From positions 4,308,148-4,372,147 of the forward strand of contig CP051228.1 of assembly GCA_017792345.1 (NCBI GenBank): a stretch of DNA of 64,000 nucleotides, given 5' to 3'. The notes beneath the pieces are model-generated. The model did not search any database. It worked only from the letters and a program-made list of their open reading frames with translations, and was not told the origin of the DNA. Shown in pieces: positions 15,510 through 24,363 of the stretch. Within the stretch, counting starts at the first letter, position 1; each line of letters opens with the position of its first letter. The translations under genes and the position numbers were made by a program. Source of the stretch: Mesoflavibacter sp. GTDB taxonomy: Bacteria; Pseudomonadota; Alphaproteobacteria; UBA8366; Aestuariispiraceae.

Positions 15510-18200
15510 ATGACCGGCCAAAATGTCGTTGTCGTCGAAAGCCCGGCGAAGGCCAAAACCATCAATAAGTATCTCGGCGGCGATTATTACGTTCTCGCGT
15601 CCTATGGCCATATCCGGGACCTCCCGCCGAAAGACGGATCGGTTCAGCCCGATGCCGATTTCGCGATGGAATGGGAAGTCGACGGCCGTGCCAAGAAGCG
15701 GATCGACGAAATCGCCAAGGCCTGCAAAGGCGCGAAAGCCCTGTTTCTGGCGACTGACCCCGACCGCGAAGGGGAAGCCATTTCCTGGCATATTCAGGAA
15801 GAACTGACCAAACGGAAGGTTCTGGCGCCGATTTCGGTTCAGCGGGTGGTCTTCAACGAGATCACGAAAAGCGCCGTCACCAATGCGATGGCCAATCCAC
15901 GCGATCTCAACCGGGAATTGATCGACGCCTATCTGGCCCGTCGCGCGCTGGACTACCTGGTCGGGTTCACCCTGTCGCCGGTCCTATGGCGCAAGCTGCC
16001 GGGCGCGAAGTCGGCCGGGCGCGTGCAATCGGTCGCGCTGCGGCTGATCTGCGAACGCGAAGCGGAGATCGAAGCGTTCAAGCCGCGCGAATACTGGAGC
16101 ATCGACGCCCAGATGGCTGCCGCCGACGGCACGCCCTTCGCGGCGCGTCTGACGCATCTGAACGGCAAGAAGCTCGACAAGTTCGATCTCGGCGACAAAA
16201 GCGCCGCCGAGACCGCCCTGGCCGCCGTCCGCAGTGGCGGCCATCAGGTGCAGTCCGTAGAGCGGAAACAGGTCAAGCGCCACCCCGCCCCGCCCTTCAC
16301 CACGTCGACCCTGCAGCAGGAAGCCAGCCGCAAGCTGTATTTCGGCGCCACCAAGACCATGACCTTGGCGCAGAAACTCTATGAAGGCATCCAACTGGGC
16401 GGCGAGGCCGTTGGCCTGATCACCTATATGCGGACCGACAGCACGACCATGTCCGGCGAAGCCATTGCGGCGGCGCGCGGCATGATCGAAGACGTCTATG
16501 GATCCGATTATCTGCCGTCCGGACCGCGCCAGTACCGCACCAAGGCGAAGAACGCCCAGGAGGCCCATGAATGTATCCGTCCGACCAGCATGCGCCGCCG
16601 GCCGGAAGATGTCGCCCGCTACCTGGAGCCGGATCAACGGAAGCTCTATGAGCTGATCTGGAAGCGCGCGGTGGCCTGTCAGATGGAAAGCGCGACACTG
16701 GATCAGGTCGCGGTGGATATCGACACAGCAGACAAATCCGCGCGGCTGCGCGCCAGCGGCTCAGTCGTACGCTTCGACGGGTTCCTGACGCTTTATATCG
16801 AGAGCGAGGACGACAAGGACGACGAGGATAAGGAAGGTGGCCGTCTGCCGGACCTCAAGGAAGGCGACCGGCCCGGCCTGCTGAACGCCGACGCCAACCA
16901 GCATTTCACCCAACCGCCGCCCCGCTTTACCGAGGCGAGCCTGGTGAAACGGATGGAAGAACTGGGCATCGGCCGGCCGTCGACCTATGCCTCGATCCTG
17001 AAGGTGCTTCAGGATCGGGAATATGTCCTGCTGGACAAGCGCCGCTTCCAGCCGGAAGACCGTGGACGGCTGGTAACAGCATTCCTTTCTTCCTTTTATG
17101 ACAAATACTTCGACTATGCCTTTACGGCGGGACTTGAAGAACAGCTTGACGATATCTCCGGCGGCCGTATTGATTGGAAAACCGTCCTGCGCGACTTCTG
17201 GACGGCGTTTCGCGGCATCACCGACCAGGCGATGGAACTGACCGGGCAGGAAGTTCGCGAAAAGATCGACGCGGTTTTGGGCCCACACTTTTTCCCGCCG
17301 GACGAAAAGGGCGATACCGAATCCGCCCGTAAATGTCCGTCCTGTGGTAACGGCCGGTTAAGCCTGAATTTCGGGCGCTATGGCGCGTTCATCACCTGCT
17401 CCAACTATCCGGACTGCAAACTGACCCGGAATCTGGACGAGGCAGGCAATCTGAACGGTGACAGCCCGGATGCGACCGAATATCCGCGTCTGCTGGGTAC
17501 CGACCCTGAAACCGGCCTGGACGTGGCGGTTCGCCAAGGTCCCTATGGCTATTACGTTCAGCTGGGAGAGGCCGAGAAGGACGCAAAGGGCAAAACCAAG
17601 ACCAAGCCCAAGCGCGCGTCTTTGCTGAAAACAATGGAGCCGTCGACGATCGATCTCGAAACGGCGCTGAGGCTTCTGTCCCTGCCACGCCTCCTGGGCG
17701 ATCATCCGGAAAGCAAGCTGCCGGTCGCGGCGGGCATCGGACGCTTCGGACCCTATCTGAAACATGGCGACGCCTATGTTTCGCTGCCGAAAGACGACGA
17801 TGTCCTGACCATCGGCCTGAACCGGGCCGTCACCGTGCTGGCAGAGGCCGGTCCCAAGGGCAAGGGCCGCGCCAGCGTCGCGAAGGAGTTGGGCCCCCAT
17901 CCGTCGGACGGCAAGCCTATCAGTCTGGGGTCGGGCCGTTTCGGTCCTTATGTGAAACACGGCAAGATCTATGCGTCGATCCCACGCGGGACGGAGCCGG
18001 ATGCGGTTACGCTTGAACAGGCCATCGAATTGATCGCCGCGAAGGCGGCCAAGAAGGCCGCAGGCAAATCCGCCGGCCCGAAGCAATCCGGCGCCAAGAA
18101 AGCCGCGGCGAAGAAGTCGACGGCAAAGAAGTCCGCCGCGAAGAAAGCCAAATCCAAAAAGTCCAAGGCAAAGAAGGCGCCCGCGCGCAAGGCTTCCTGA
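15510..18200 (+). CDS. topA: DNA topoisomerase I
   Basis: An 896-residue type IA topoisomerase that relaxes negative supercoils. The TOPRIM domain opens with VVESPAKAKTINKYL and has the DxD motif in ATDPDREGEA. The catalytic tyrosine is Y306 in GLITYMRTDST. A four-cysteine zinc finger (CPSC...CSNYPDC) lies near residue 610, followed by C-terminal repeats with GRFGPYLKHG and GRFGPYVKHG. The last ~60 residues are a lysine/alanine-rich tail (KKAAAKKSTAKKSAAKK), common in alphaproteobacterial TopA. The stop is followed after one base by the rnr start. Confidence 0.97.
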   Translation: MTGQNVVVVESPAKAKTINKYLGGDYYVLASYGHIRDLPPKDGSVQPDADFAMEWEVDGRAKKRIDEIAKACKGAKALFLATDPDREGEAISWHIQEELTKRKVLAPISVQRVVFNEITKSAVTNAMANPRDLNRELIDAYLARRALDYLVGFTLSPVLWRKLPGAKSAGRVQSVALRLICEREAEIEAFKPREYWSIDAQMAAADGTPFAARLTHLNGKKLDKFDLGDKSAAETALAAVRSGGHQVQSVERKQVKRHPAPPFTTSTLQQEASRKLYFGATKTMTLAQKLYEGIQLGGEAVGLITYMRTDSTTMSGEAIAAARGMIEDVYGSDYLPSGPRQYRTKAKNAQEAHECIRPTSMRRRPEDVARYLEPDQRKLYELIWKRAVACQMESATLDQVAVDIDTADKSARLRASGSVVRFDGFLTLYIESEDDKDDEDKEGGRLPDLKEGDRPGLLNADANQHFTQPPPRFTEASLVKRMEELGIGRPSTYASILKVLQDREYVLLDKRRFQPEDRGRLVTAFLSSFYDKYFDYAFTAGLEEQLDDISGGRIDWKTVLRDFWTAFRGITDQAMELTGQEVREKIDAVLGPHFFPPDEKGDTESARKCPSCGNGRLSLNFGRYGAFITCSNYPDCKLTRNLDEAGNLNGDSPDATEYPRLLGTDPETGLDVAVRQGPYGYYVQLGEAEKDAKGKTKTKPKRASLLKTMEPSTIDLETALRLLSLPRLLGDHPESKLPVAAGIGRFGPYLKHGDAYVSLPKDDDVLTIGLNRAVTVLAEAGPKGKGRASVAKELGPHPSDGKPISLGSGRFGPYVKHGKIYASIPRGTEPDAVTLEQAIELIAAKAAKKAAGKSAGPKQSGAKKAAAKKSTAKKSAAKKAKSKKSKAKKAPARKAS

Positions 18201-18201
18201 C

Positions 18202-20493
18202 TTGGACGACGCCGACGACATTCCGGATCGCATCCGCTCGTCCCTGCCGGACAAGGCACGCATCAAGGCCTATATCGACGAAAGCGAACGGCCGCTGGAC
18301 AAGCGTGACATCGCCCGCGCCTTCGGTCTGAAAGGCGCACAACGCGCCGCCCTGCGGGAAATCCTGCAGGAGATGACCGATGAGGGCCTGATCGACCGCG
18401 GCCACAAAAAGAAGGTCGCGGCTCGAGGCGCCCTGCCCGAGGTCCTGGTTCTGTCGGTTGAGACAATCGACGCCGATGGGGAGCTTTGGGCAAAACCCGC
18501 AAGCTGGGATGAAGACAAGGACGGATCCCCGCCGGAAATCGTTATCGGTGGTACGCGCAGCGGCCCCGCCCCGAAGGTCGGCGACCGGATTCTGGCCCGG
18601 ACCCGGCGGCGCGGCGACCATCAATACGAAGCATCGGTCATCCGCGTGCTTCAGCCCGGCCCGCGCAAGCTTCTGGGCGTCCTGGAACCGGCCAAGGGCG
18701 GCGCGGTCCTGGTGCCGACCGACAAAAAGCTGCAGGACAAGACTTGGTTCATCGAACGCGATCACCTGAAGGGCGCGACGCCCGGTGATCTGGTCCTGGC
18801 GGAACCGCTGCGCGGCGGTCCGCGCGGCGGCCATGCCGCGCGCGTCGCGGAATTGATCGGACGCCTGGACCAGCCCAAAGCCTTCAGCCTGATCGCCATT
18901 CACGCCCAGGGCATCCCGGTTGAGTTTCCCGATGAGGCCCTGGAAGAGGCCGAATCGGCCCAACCGGTCACACCGGACGGGCGAACCGATCTGCGTGCCC
19001 TACCGCTGGTCACGATCGACGGGGAGGATGCGCGGGATTTCGACGATGCCGTCCATGCCGCGCCGGATGACGATCCGGGCAATTCCGGCGGCCATGTTCT
19101 GCATGTCGCGATCGCCGACGTCGCCCATTATGTGACGCCGGAAGGGCCGCTGGACCGATCCGCCCGCGAACGGGGCAACAGCGTCTATTTCCCGGATCGG
19201 GTCGTCCCGATGCTGCCCGAGGCCCTGTCGAACGACCTTTGCTCGCTTCGTCCCGATGTGGACCGGGCCTGTATGGCGATCCGAATGCGGGTCTCGGCCG
19301 ACGGGCGTCTGTTGGACAAGAAGGTCATGCGCGGCATCATGCGCTCAAAAGCGCGCCTGACCTATACCCAGGTTCAGGACGCAATGGAGGGCCGCCCGGT
19401 CGAACAGAAGATCGCCGATCTGCTCGACCCTGTGATCAAACCGCTCTATGCCGCCTATGACGCGTTGCAAAGGGGCCGTGCCGCCCGCGGCACGCTGGAG
19501 CTGGACCTACCGGAACTGCAGGTCGTCCTGAGCGACACCGGAACGGTGGAGCGCATCACGCCGCGCAAACGCTTCGACAGCCACAAACTGATCGAAGAGT
19601 TCATGATTACGGCCAATGTCGCGGCCGCCGAGCTGCTGGAAGAGCGTCATGCCCGTGCCGTAATGTACCGGGTGCACGAACCGCCAAAACTGGACCGGTT
19701 GGAAGGCCTGCGGGAATCGCTGCAGGTCCTGGATATCAAGCTGGCGACCGACGGGGCGCTGCGTCCGCATCATTTCACTAAGATTCTGAGCCGGGTCGCC
19801 GGGACGGAAAAGGCCCAACTGGTATCCGACATGGTCCTGCGGGCACAAAGCCAGGCCGTCTACTCCCCGGAAAATGAGGGGCATTTCGGCCTCGCGCTGC
19901 AACGTTACAGCCACTTCACCTCGCCGATTCGCCGCTATGCTGATCTGCTGGTGCATCGCGCCCTGATATCCGCCTATTGGCTGGGCAAGGGCGGCCTGCC
20001 GGATGCGCAGGCGGAACAGTTCGATAAGTTCGGGGAGTTGATTTCTAATACCGAACGCCGGGCCATCGCAGCAGAACGTGACGCAACCGACAGGTATCTG
20101 ACCGCCTATATGGCCGACCGAATCGGCGCGACCTTCCATGGGCGCATCACCGGCGTGAAACGGTTCGGCCTATTCGTGCGGCTTGATGAAACCGGCGCGG
20201 ATGGGCTGGTGCCGGTCGGCACCCTGCCCTGGGACCGCTACTGGCATGACGAGGTGCATCAGCGTCTGGTCGGCGAACAGACCGGTCAGGCCTATCAACT
20301 GGCCGAAACGGTTCGGGTCAAACTGGCCGAGGCGAATACCGTCACCGGCGGCCTGGTGTTCGAAATCATCGAGGGCGGGCATATCGTGAAAGACCGCAAG
20401 GCCCGAACACCGGGGCGCGGCAAGGGCGGCCCCCGAAAGTTCGGACCGAAACGCGGCGGCCGTCCCGGTGGCGGGCGAAAAGGCAGACGGTAG
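18202..20493 (+). CDS. rnr: ribonuclease R
   Basis: A 763-residue 3'-5' exoribonuclease that degrades structured RNA. An N-terminal winged-helix region (LDKRDIARAFGLKG) is followed by cold-shock/OB domains and the RNB catalytic domain with TIDGEDARDFDDAVHA, whose aspartates bind magnesium. An S1 domain (FHGRITGVKRFGLFVRLDETG) and a glycine/arginine/lysine-rich tail complete it. The only sensible start is a TTG at 18202, one base after the topA stop, with no strong Shine-Dalgarno; the next methionine lies far inside the conserved domain. Translation is thus probably coupled to topA. Confidence 0.94.
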   Translation: MDDADDIPDRIRSSLPDKARIKAYIDESERPLDKRDIARAFGLKGAQRAALREILQEMTDEGLIDRGHKKKVAARGALPEVLVLSVETIDADGELWAKPASWDEDKDGSPPEIVIGGTRSGPAPKVGDRILARTRRRGDHQYEASVIRVLQPGPRKLLGVLEPAKGGAVLVPTDKKLQDKTWFIERDHLKGATPGDLVLAEPLRGGPRGGHAARVAELIGRLDQPKAFSLIAIHAQGIPVEFPDEALEEAESAQPVTPDGRTDLRALPLVTIDGEDARDFDDAVHAAPDDDPGNSGGHVLHVAIADVAHYVTPEGPLDRSARERGNSVYFPDRVVPMLPEALSNDLCSLRPDVDRACMAIRMRVSADGRLLDKKVMRGIMRSKARLTYTQVQDAMEGRPVEQKIADLLDPVIKPLYAAYDALQRGRAARGTLELDLPELQVVLSDTGTVERITPRKRFDSHKLIEEFMITANVAAAELLEERHARAVMYRVHEPPKLDRLEGLRESLQVLDIKLATDGALRPHHFTKILSRVAGTEKAQLVSDMVLRAQSQAVYSPENEGHFGLALQRYSHFTSPIRRYADLLVHRALISAYWLGKGGLPDAQAEQFDKFGELISNTERRAIAAERDATDRYLTAYMADRIGATFHGRITGVKRFGLFVRLDETGADGLVPVGTLPWDRYWHDEVHQRLVGEQTGQAYQLAETVRVKLAEANTVTGGLVFEIIEGGHIVKDRKARTPGRGKGGPRKFGPKRGGRPGGGRKGRR

Positions 20494-20524
20494 CGCCACC
20501 GTCCCAAAGGATCACAAATCTAAC

Positions 20525-22132
20525 ATGGTGCGGCCCCGGCGACGCGGCTATCCTCATTCCATCATGTGCGGTATCACCTTCCGACACCTTCCGCGACTTC
20601 GTCCTGAAATCGTCCTAGCGATCCCTTTGATGCTGAGCGCGTGCACGGCCGCCGTGCAGCCGGACCCGGCATTGGAAAGCCGGATGACCACGATGTTCGA
20701 CGCGGTCTACACCGAGGTTTCGTCGGTTCATATCGACCCGCCCGATCTGCGCCGTTTCACGATCGGCGGTCTGGACGGTCTGCGAAAGTTCGACACCAGC
20801 TACGATCTGGATATCGATGACGACGATGTGTTCATGATCGAAGTCGGCGGGCAGATCGCGGCGGAAGGCCTGGCCCCGGACGATGGCGCCGAAATCGCCG
20901 CCTGGAGCGAGTTCGCCCGTTCCATGGTCCTGGACGTACATATGTCGGGACTGTTGCCGAAAGACGCCGGTGAGGAAGCACTGTATGACCGGTTCTTCGA
21001 TTCCGCCATGCGGACGTTGGATCGGTATTCGCGCTATGCCAATCCGAAGGATGCGGCTGATCTGCGTGCCGAACGCGACGGATTCGGCGGCATTGGGATC
21101 GACCTTGAGGAACATCCGGACGGCGCCCGGATTCACCGGCTGGAACATGACAAGCCTGGCGCTGCGGCCGGTCTGCTTGTCGGTGACAGGATCGTCGCGA
21201 TCGACGCATTGAAGATTGCCGGCATGCCACTGCACGCCGTGGACCGGCTGATGCGCGGACCGGTCGACTCGCCCGTATCGCTGACATTGGTTCGCGACGG
21301 GCTGCCGACGCCTTTGAACGTGACCGTGGGGCGCACGCGAATCGTCCCCAACACGGTCTTCTATTCCCTGATCGGCGACCACGCCCTGATCCGGATTTCG
21401 GGCTTCAATCAACGGACGTCCAAGCGCATTGCCGAGGCCATCGGCCAGGCCCGTGCCGATCTGGGTCAGGGCCTCAGCGGCTTGATCATCGATCTGCGCG
21501 GCAATCTGGGCGGTCGCCTGGACCAGGCAGTCGATTCCGCCGATCTTTTTCTGGAATCGGGGTTGATCACGCGGGCGGACGGGCGCCACCCGGAAAGTCA
21601 CCAGGTCTTCAAGGCGGAACCCGGCGACATTGCCGACAACCTTCCGACGGTCGTCCTGATCAATGGTGCATCGGCCAGTGCCGCAGAAATCCTCGCGTCG
21701 GCGCTTCAGGACCACGGTCGCGCCGTCGTGGTCGGCATGAGCAGCTTCGGCAAGGGAACGATCCAGACCATTGTCGACCTACCCAATAACGGCGAGCTTT
21801 ACGTCACCTGGGCGCGGTTTGTCGCCCCCAGCGGGTATGCGTTGAACCGCATGGGGGTGATGCCGACCGTCTGCACCAGCGGCGCCTCCGACGCCGTCGC
21901 AACCCTCGATCAGGCCTTGGGTCACGGCGTGGACAGCGGCGCCGCCAATTTGAAGCGCCGGCGCGCGGCAAGTTACGTTGACGAAGCGGAAACACGGGAA
22001 ATTCTGAAACTCTGTCCATGGCTACCGCACGCATCAGGGGACATCGACCTGGCGATCGCGGAACTGATCCTGGACTCCCCAGCACTGATCCGACGGGCTT
22101 TGACCGTCGGGCGGGCAGTAGACGGTGCCTGA
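20525..22132 (+). CDS. S41-family (C-terminal processing) peptidase, predicted lipoprotein
   Basis: The product of about 535 residues carries a lipoprotein signal ending in LMLSAC, so it should be anchored in a membrane facing the periplasm. A PDZ domain (GIGIDLEEHPDG...GLLVGDRIVAID) precedes the S41 peptidase core. The catalytic serine lies in INGASASAAEILA and the lysine in SSFGKGTIQT, the Ser-Lys dyad of CtpA-type proteases. The start is uncertain: ATG at 20525 or at 20564, both giving a positively charged n-region; ribosome-binding sites are weak for both. It overlaps nothing upstream and leads directly to the NUDIX gene. Confidence 0.88.
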   Translation: MVRPRRRGYPHSIMCGITFRHLPRLRPEIVLAIPLMLSACTAAVQPDPALESRMTTMFDAVYTEVSSVHIDPPDLRRFTIGGLDGLRKFDTSYDLDIDDDDVFMIEVGGQIAAEGLAPDDGAEIAAWSEFARSMVLDVHMSGLLPKDAGEEALYDRFFDSAMRTLDRYSRYANPKDAADLRAERDGFGGIGIDLEEHPDGARIHRLEHDKPGAAAGLLVGDRIVAIDALKIAGMPLHAVDRLMRGPVDSPVSLTLVRDGLPTPLNVTVGRTRIVPNTVFYSLIGDHALIRISGFNQRTSKRIAEAIGQARADLGQGLSGLIIDLRGNLGGRLDQAVDSADLFLESGLITRADGRHPESHQVFKAEPGDIADNLPTVVLINGASASAAEILASALQDHGRAVVVGMSSFGKGTIQTIVDLPNNGELYVTWARFVAPSGYALNRMGVMPTVCTSGASDAVATLDQALGHGVDSGAANLKRRRAASYVDEAETREILKLCPWLPHASGDIDLAIAELILDSPALIRRALTVGRAVDGA

Positions 22133-22139
22133 TCGCGGC

Positions 22140-22790
22140 ATGTCACACCCTGTCGACGCGGCCAGCCTCGTCATCCTTCGGGGCGATCCCAGTGCACCGG
22201 ACGTTCTTCTGGGTCGTCGTCGGGACAATGCGCGCTTTATGCCGGGCGCCTATGTCTTTCCCGGCGGCGCGGTCGATCCGCCGGATATCGATTTAGGCAA
22301 CAGCCCTGACTGGCGGGGAACGCGTTTCCATGCCGCCGCTCTGCGCGAAACCTGGGAGGAAACCGGGTTGATGATCGCCGCCAAGGGCCCCCTGCCCGCC
22401 TTTGTGCCGCGCGACAATCCCTACTTTGCCCAGCTGGACGCCGACGGACAGATGCCTGTGGCGGACGAGTTGCGTTACATCGTGCGGGCCATAACGCCGG
22501 AGCCCTCTCCCATCCGTTTCGACACCCGCTTCTTCCTGGCACCGGAATCGGCTGCCACCGGGGTGGCTCATGCCGTGGGCGAGTTGCCGGAAGTCATGTG
22601 GATTCCGGCGGCCCAGGCGCTGATCAGCGACCACCTGCGTGGCGTCACCAAATTTGTCCTAAGCCAGGCCCTGGAGCTATGGCGCGACCCGGAAAGACTG
22701 GATTCCCCGTCCCGCCCAATCCGGCTGTTCACCTGGGTCGACGGCGCGCGGCTTATCCAGAAACAGCGGCAGGAAGACGGTTTGCTTTAA
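22140..22790 (+). CDS. NUDIX hydrolase
   Basis: The protein of about 216 residues resembles the NUDT19/coenzyme-A-pyrophosphatase-like branch: FMPGAYVFPGGAVDPPDID precedes the NUDIX helix AALRETWEETGLMI (RExxEExGU pattern). It would hydrolyse a nucleoside-diphosphate derivative; the substrate cannot be told. The ATG at 22140 is chosen; a GTG at 22125 would overlap the S41 gene by 8 bases. It is followed by the rpmG promoter. Confidence 0.85.
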   Translation: MSHPVDAASLVILRGDPSAPDVLLGRRRDNARFMPGAYVFPGGAVDPPDIDLGNSPDWRGTRFHAAALRETWEETGLMIAAKGPLPAFVPRDNPYFAQLDADGQMPVADELRYIVRAITPEPSPIRFDTRFFLAPESAATGVAHAVGELPEVMWIPAAQALISDHLRGVTKFVLSQALELWRDPERLDSPSRPIRLFTWVDGARLIQKQRQEDGLL

Positions 22791-22794
22791 CATC

Positions 22795-22822
22795 TTGACA
22801 TGGCCGGGCGGACGGCTATTTT
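22795..22822 (+). promoter_or_regulatory. promoter of rpmG
   Basis: A perfect TTGACA (22795-22800) is followed after 16 bases by TATTTT (22817-22822), about 70 bases upstream of the rpmG start. The predicted leader contains AAGGATCAAGG before the ATG. This is the best sigma70-type promoter in the window. Confidence 0.65.
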
Positions 22823-22892
22823 CCGGCACCGTTTCAATGCGGCGCTCCCGCACAGTTGGGTGCGACGCGCTTCAAGTAGAAGGATCAAGGCG

Positions 22893-23060
22893 ATGGCGAA
22901 GCCCGCGACCGTTCAAATCAAGCTGGTGAGCACGGCTGGCACCGGTCATTTCTATGTGACCAAAAAGAACCCGCGCAACCAGACCGAAAAGCTGGAATTC
23001 CGCAAGTACGACCCGGTCGTGCGCAAGCATGTGGCGTACAAGGAATCCAAGATCAAATAA
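22893..23060 (+). CDS. rpmG: 50S ribosomal protein L33
   Basis: A 55-residue ribosomal protein beginning [20 protein letters not shown] and ending [11 protein letters not shown], matching the L33 family over its full length. It is the cysteine-free type (no CxxC zinc ribbon). The ATG at 22893 is preceded by AAGGATCAAGG; the frame is open further upstream but without similarity. It has its own promoter and a strong terminator behind it, so it is monocistronic. Confidence 0.97.
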   Translation: MAKPATVQIKLVSTAGTGHFYVTKKNPRNQTEKLEFRKYDPVVRKHVAYKESKIK

Positions 23061-23092
23061 GATCTTTGGCCCCGGTTTCGGGGTTCCAAATC

Positions 23093-23123
23093 AAAAGGGC
23101 CGCCGAATCTCGGCGGCCCTTTT
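23093..23123. terminator. bidirectional intrinsic terminator between rpmG and the SPOR gene
   Basis: Two perfectly complementary 14-base arms (23093-23106 and 23110-23123, core GGGCCGCCGA/TCGGCGGCCC) flank a 3-base loop. The right arm ends in TTTT and the left arm begins with AAAA, so the hairpin works in both directions. It sits exactly between the convergent rpmG and SPOR genes. Confidence 0.85.
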
Positions 23124-23160
23124 GTATTTGCGACCGGCGGCGCCGGCGCAGAATACGTCC

Positions 23161-24348
23161 CTACAGCCGTGCGACCTTGCAGTAGCTGCCACGCTGCGCC
23201 AGTACCCGGCAGATTGCCTTCCCCTGCGCCTCGTCTGCCACCGGGCCCGCATGCAGCCGATAGAACGTCCCCTTGCCGGTAATCTCCACTTTGCGGACCA
23301 GGGGGCGCAGCCCCTGCAACTGGTCTCGGTTGGCCCCCAACAGTTGCTGCCATCCTTTTTCGGCGTTGCCGGGATCCTTGTATGACGCCAAGTGCACCGC
23401 CAAGGCGCCGGCCGGCACGCCCGCATCGGTCGCGGCCATGGCAGAGGACGGTGCAGCCCCTGCCTGCGCACCGCCCTCCACAGCGGTCAGCCCGGATTGT
23501 GGCGTCTCAGCCGGGGCCGGCGCCATCGGCGCCTGGCCACCTTCAGCAATCATCCCCAATGCAGTCGGACCGGACCGCGGCGCATTCACCTGACCGGATT
23601 GAGGTTCCCCCATTGTCATACGGCCTGGATCATCCGATTCCATCACCACTTCGCCCGGCGCAGGCACGGGCATGCCCGCCTGCTGCATCGGCATCGCGGC
23701 GCGGGAGAAGTCGGTCAGTCGCCGCTCATGCGGCGCACCACCATTGGCATCGGCGGTAATCAAGCGCACGTAATTGCCGACTTCGGGTGCGTAGTAAAAG
23801 ACGACCTCATCCGGCATCTGACGTCCGCAGGCGATGCGATAGGCCGGGAAAGTCCCTGCGGGAACGGCGACCGATTCCAGATTTCCGGTTTCGCAGATCC
23901 AATCAAACTCCCAGGCATAGGGCGGCTGATCGGTGTCGACCGTCGACCGGAAGGTCAGCTCGCTGCCCGGTTCCAGCGGGAACATCGATCCGGACATGTT
24001 GGAAATCAAACGGCGGCCGCTGCCGCGTGTCTCGCTGTGCCATTCCAGGGCGGGCAGCAGCGGGTTCGGCGCGGTGATCTGGGTTTCCCCATTGTCCGCC
24101 TGCCACGCGATGTTGCCGTTCTCCGCTATCGCGACGACCTGCCAGGTGACGGTGGGATTGTCGAAGACGAACCGGTCTCCTGGACGCAGGTCCGGTTGTG
24201 TCTGGGCGGCCGCAAGAACGGCCGACATCCGGTCGCTCGGTACGCCGGGAACATTGTCCGCCATGGGGTCGAGGAGATCGCAGCCGGCAAGCAGCAAGGT
24301 CAGTCCTGCCAGCACGACACCGGGGGTCTTTAAAACCTTATTGGTCAT
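23161..24348 (-). CDS. SPOR-domain lipoprotein in the type I secretion operon
   Basis: A 395-residue lipoprotein: the signal peptide ends in the lipobox LLAGC (about residue 23). Residues ~30-210 form a beta-rich domain I do not recognise, with two cysteines (DWICETG and RIACGRQ) that could form a disulphide. A low-complexity Pro/Ala/Gly linker follows (about 215-315), and the last ~80 residues are a SPOR domain (AVHLASYKDPGNAEKGWQQL ... FYRLHAGPVADEAQGKAIC), which in known proteins binds glycan strands lacking stem peptides. It starts 15 bases after the TolC-like gene stops, so it is very likely the last gene of the secretion operon. A role in peptidoglycan-linked placement of the exporter is inferred. 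Confidence 0.87.
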   Translation of the reverse strand: MTNKVLKTPGVVLAGLTLLLAGCDLLDPMADNVPGVPSDRMSAVLAAAQTQPDLRPGDRFVFDNPTVTWQVVAIAENGNIAWQADNGETQITAPNPLLPALEWHSETRGSGRRLISNMSGSMFPLEPGSELTFRSTVDTDQPPYAWEFDWICETGNLESVAVPAGTFPAYRIACGRQMPDEVVFYYAPEVGNYVRLITADANGGAPHERRLTDFSRAAMPMQQAGMPVPAPGEVVMESDDPGRMTMGEPQSGQVNAPRSGPTALGMIAEGGQAPMAPAPAETPQSGLTAVEGGAQAGAAPSSAMAATDAGVPAGALAVHLASYKDPGNAEKGWQQLLGANRDQLQGLRPLVRKVEITGKGTFYRLHAGPVADEAQGKAICRVLAQRGSYCKVARL

Positions 24349-24363
24349 TGTCTCACGCTTCCG

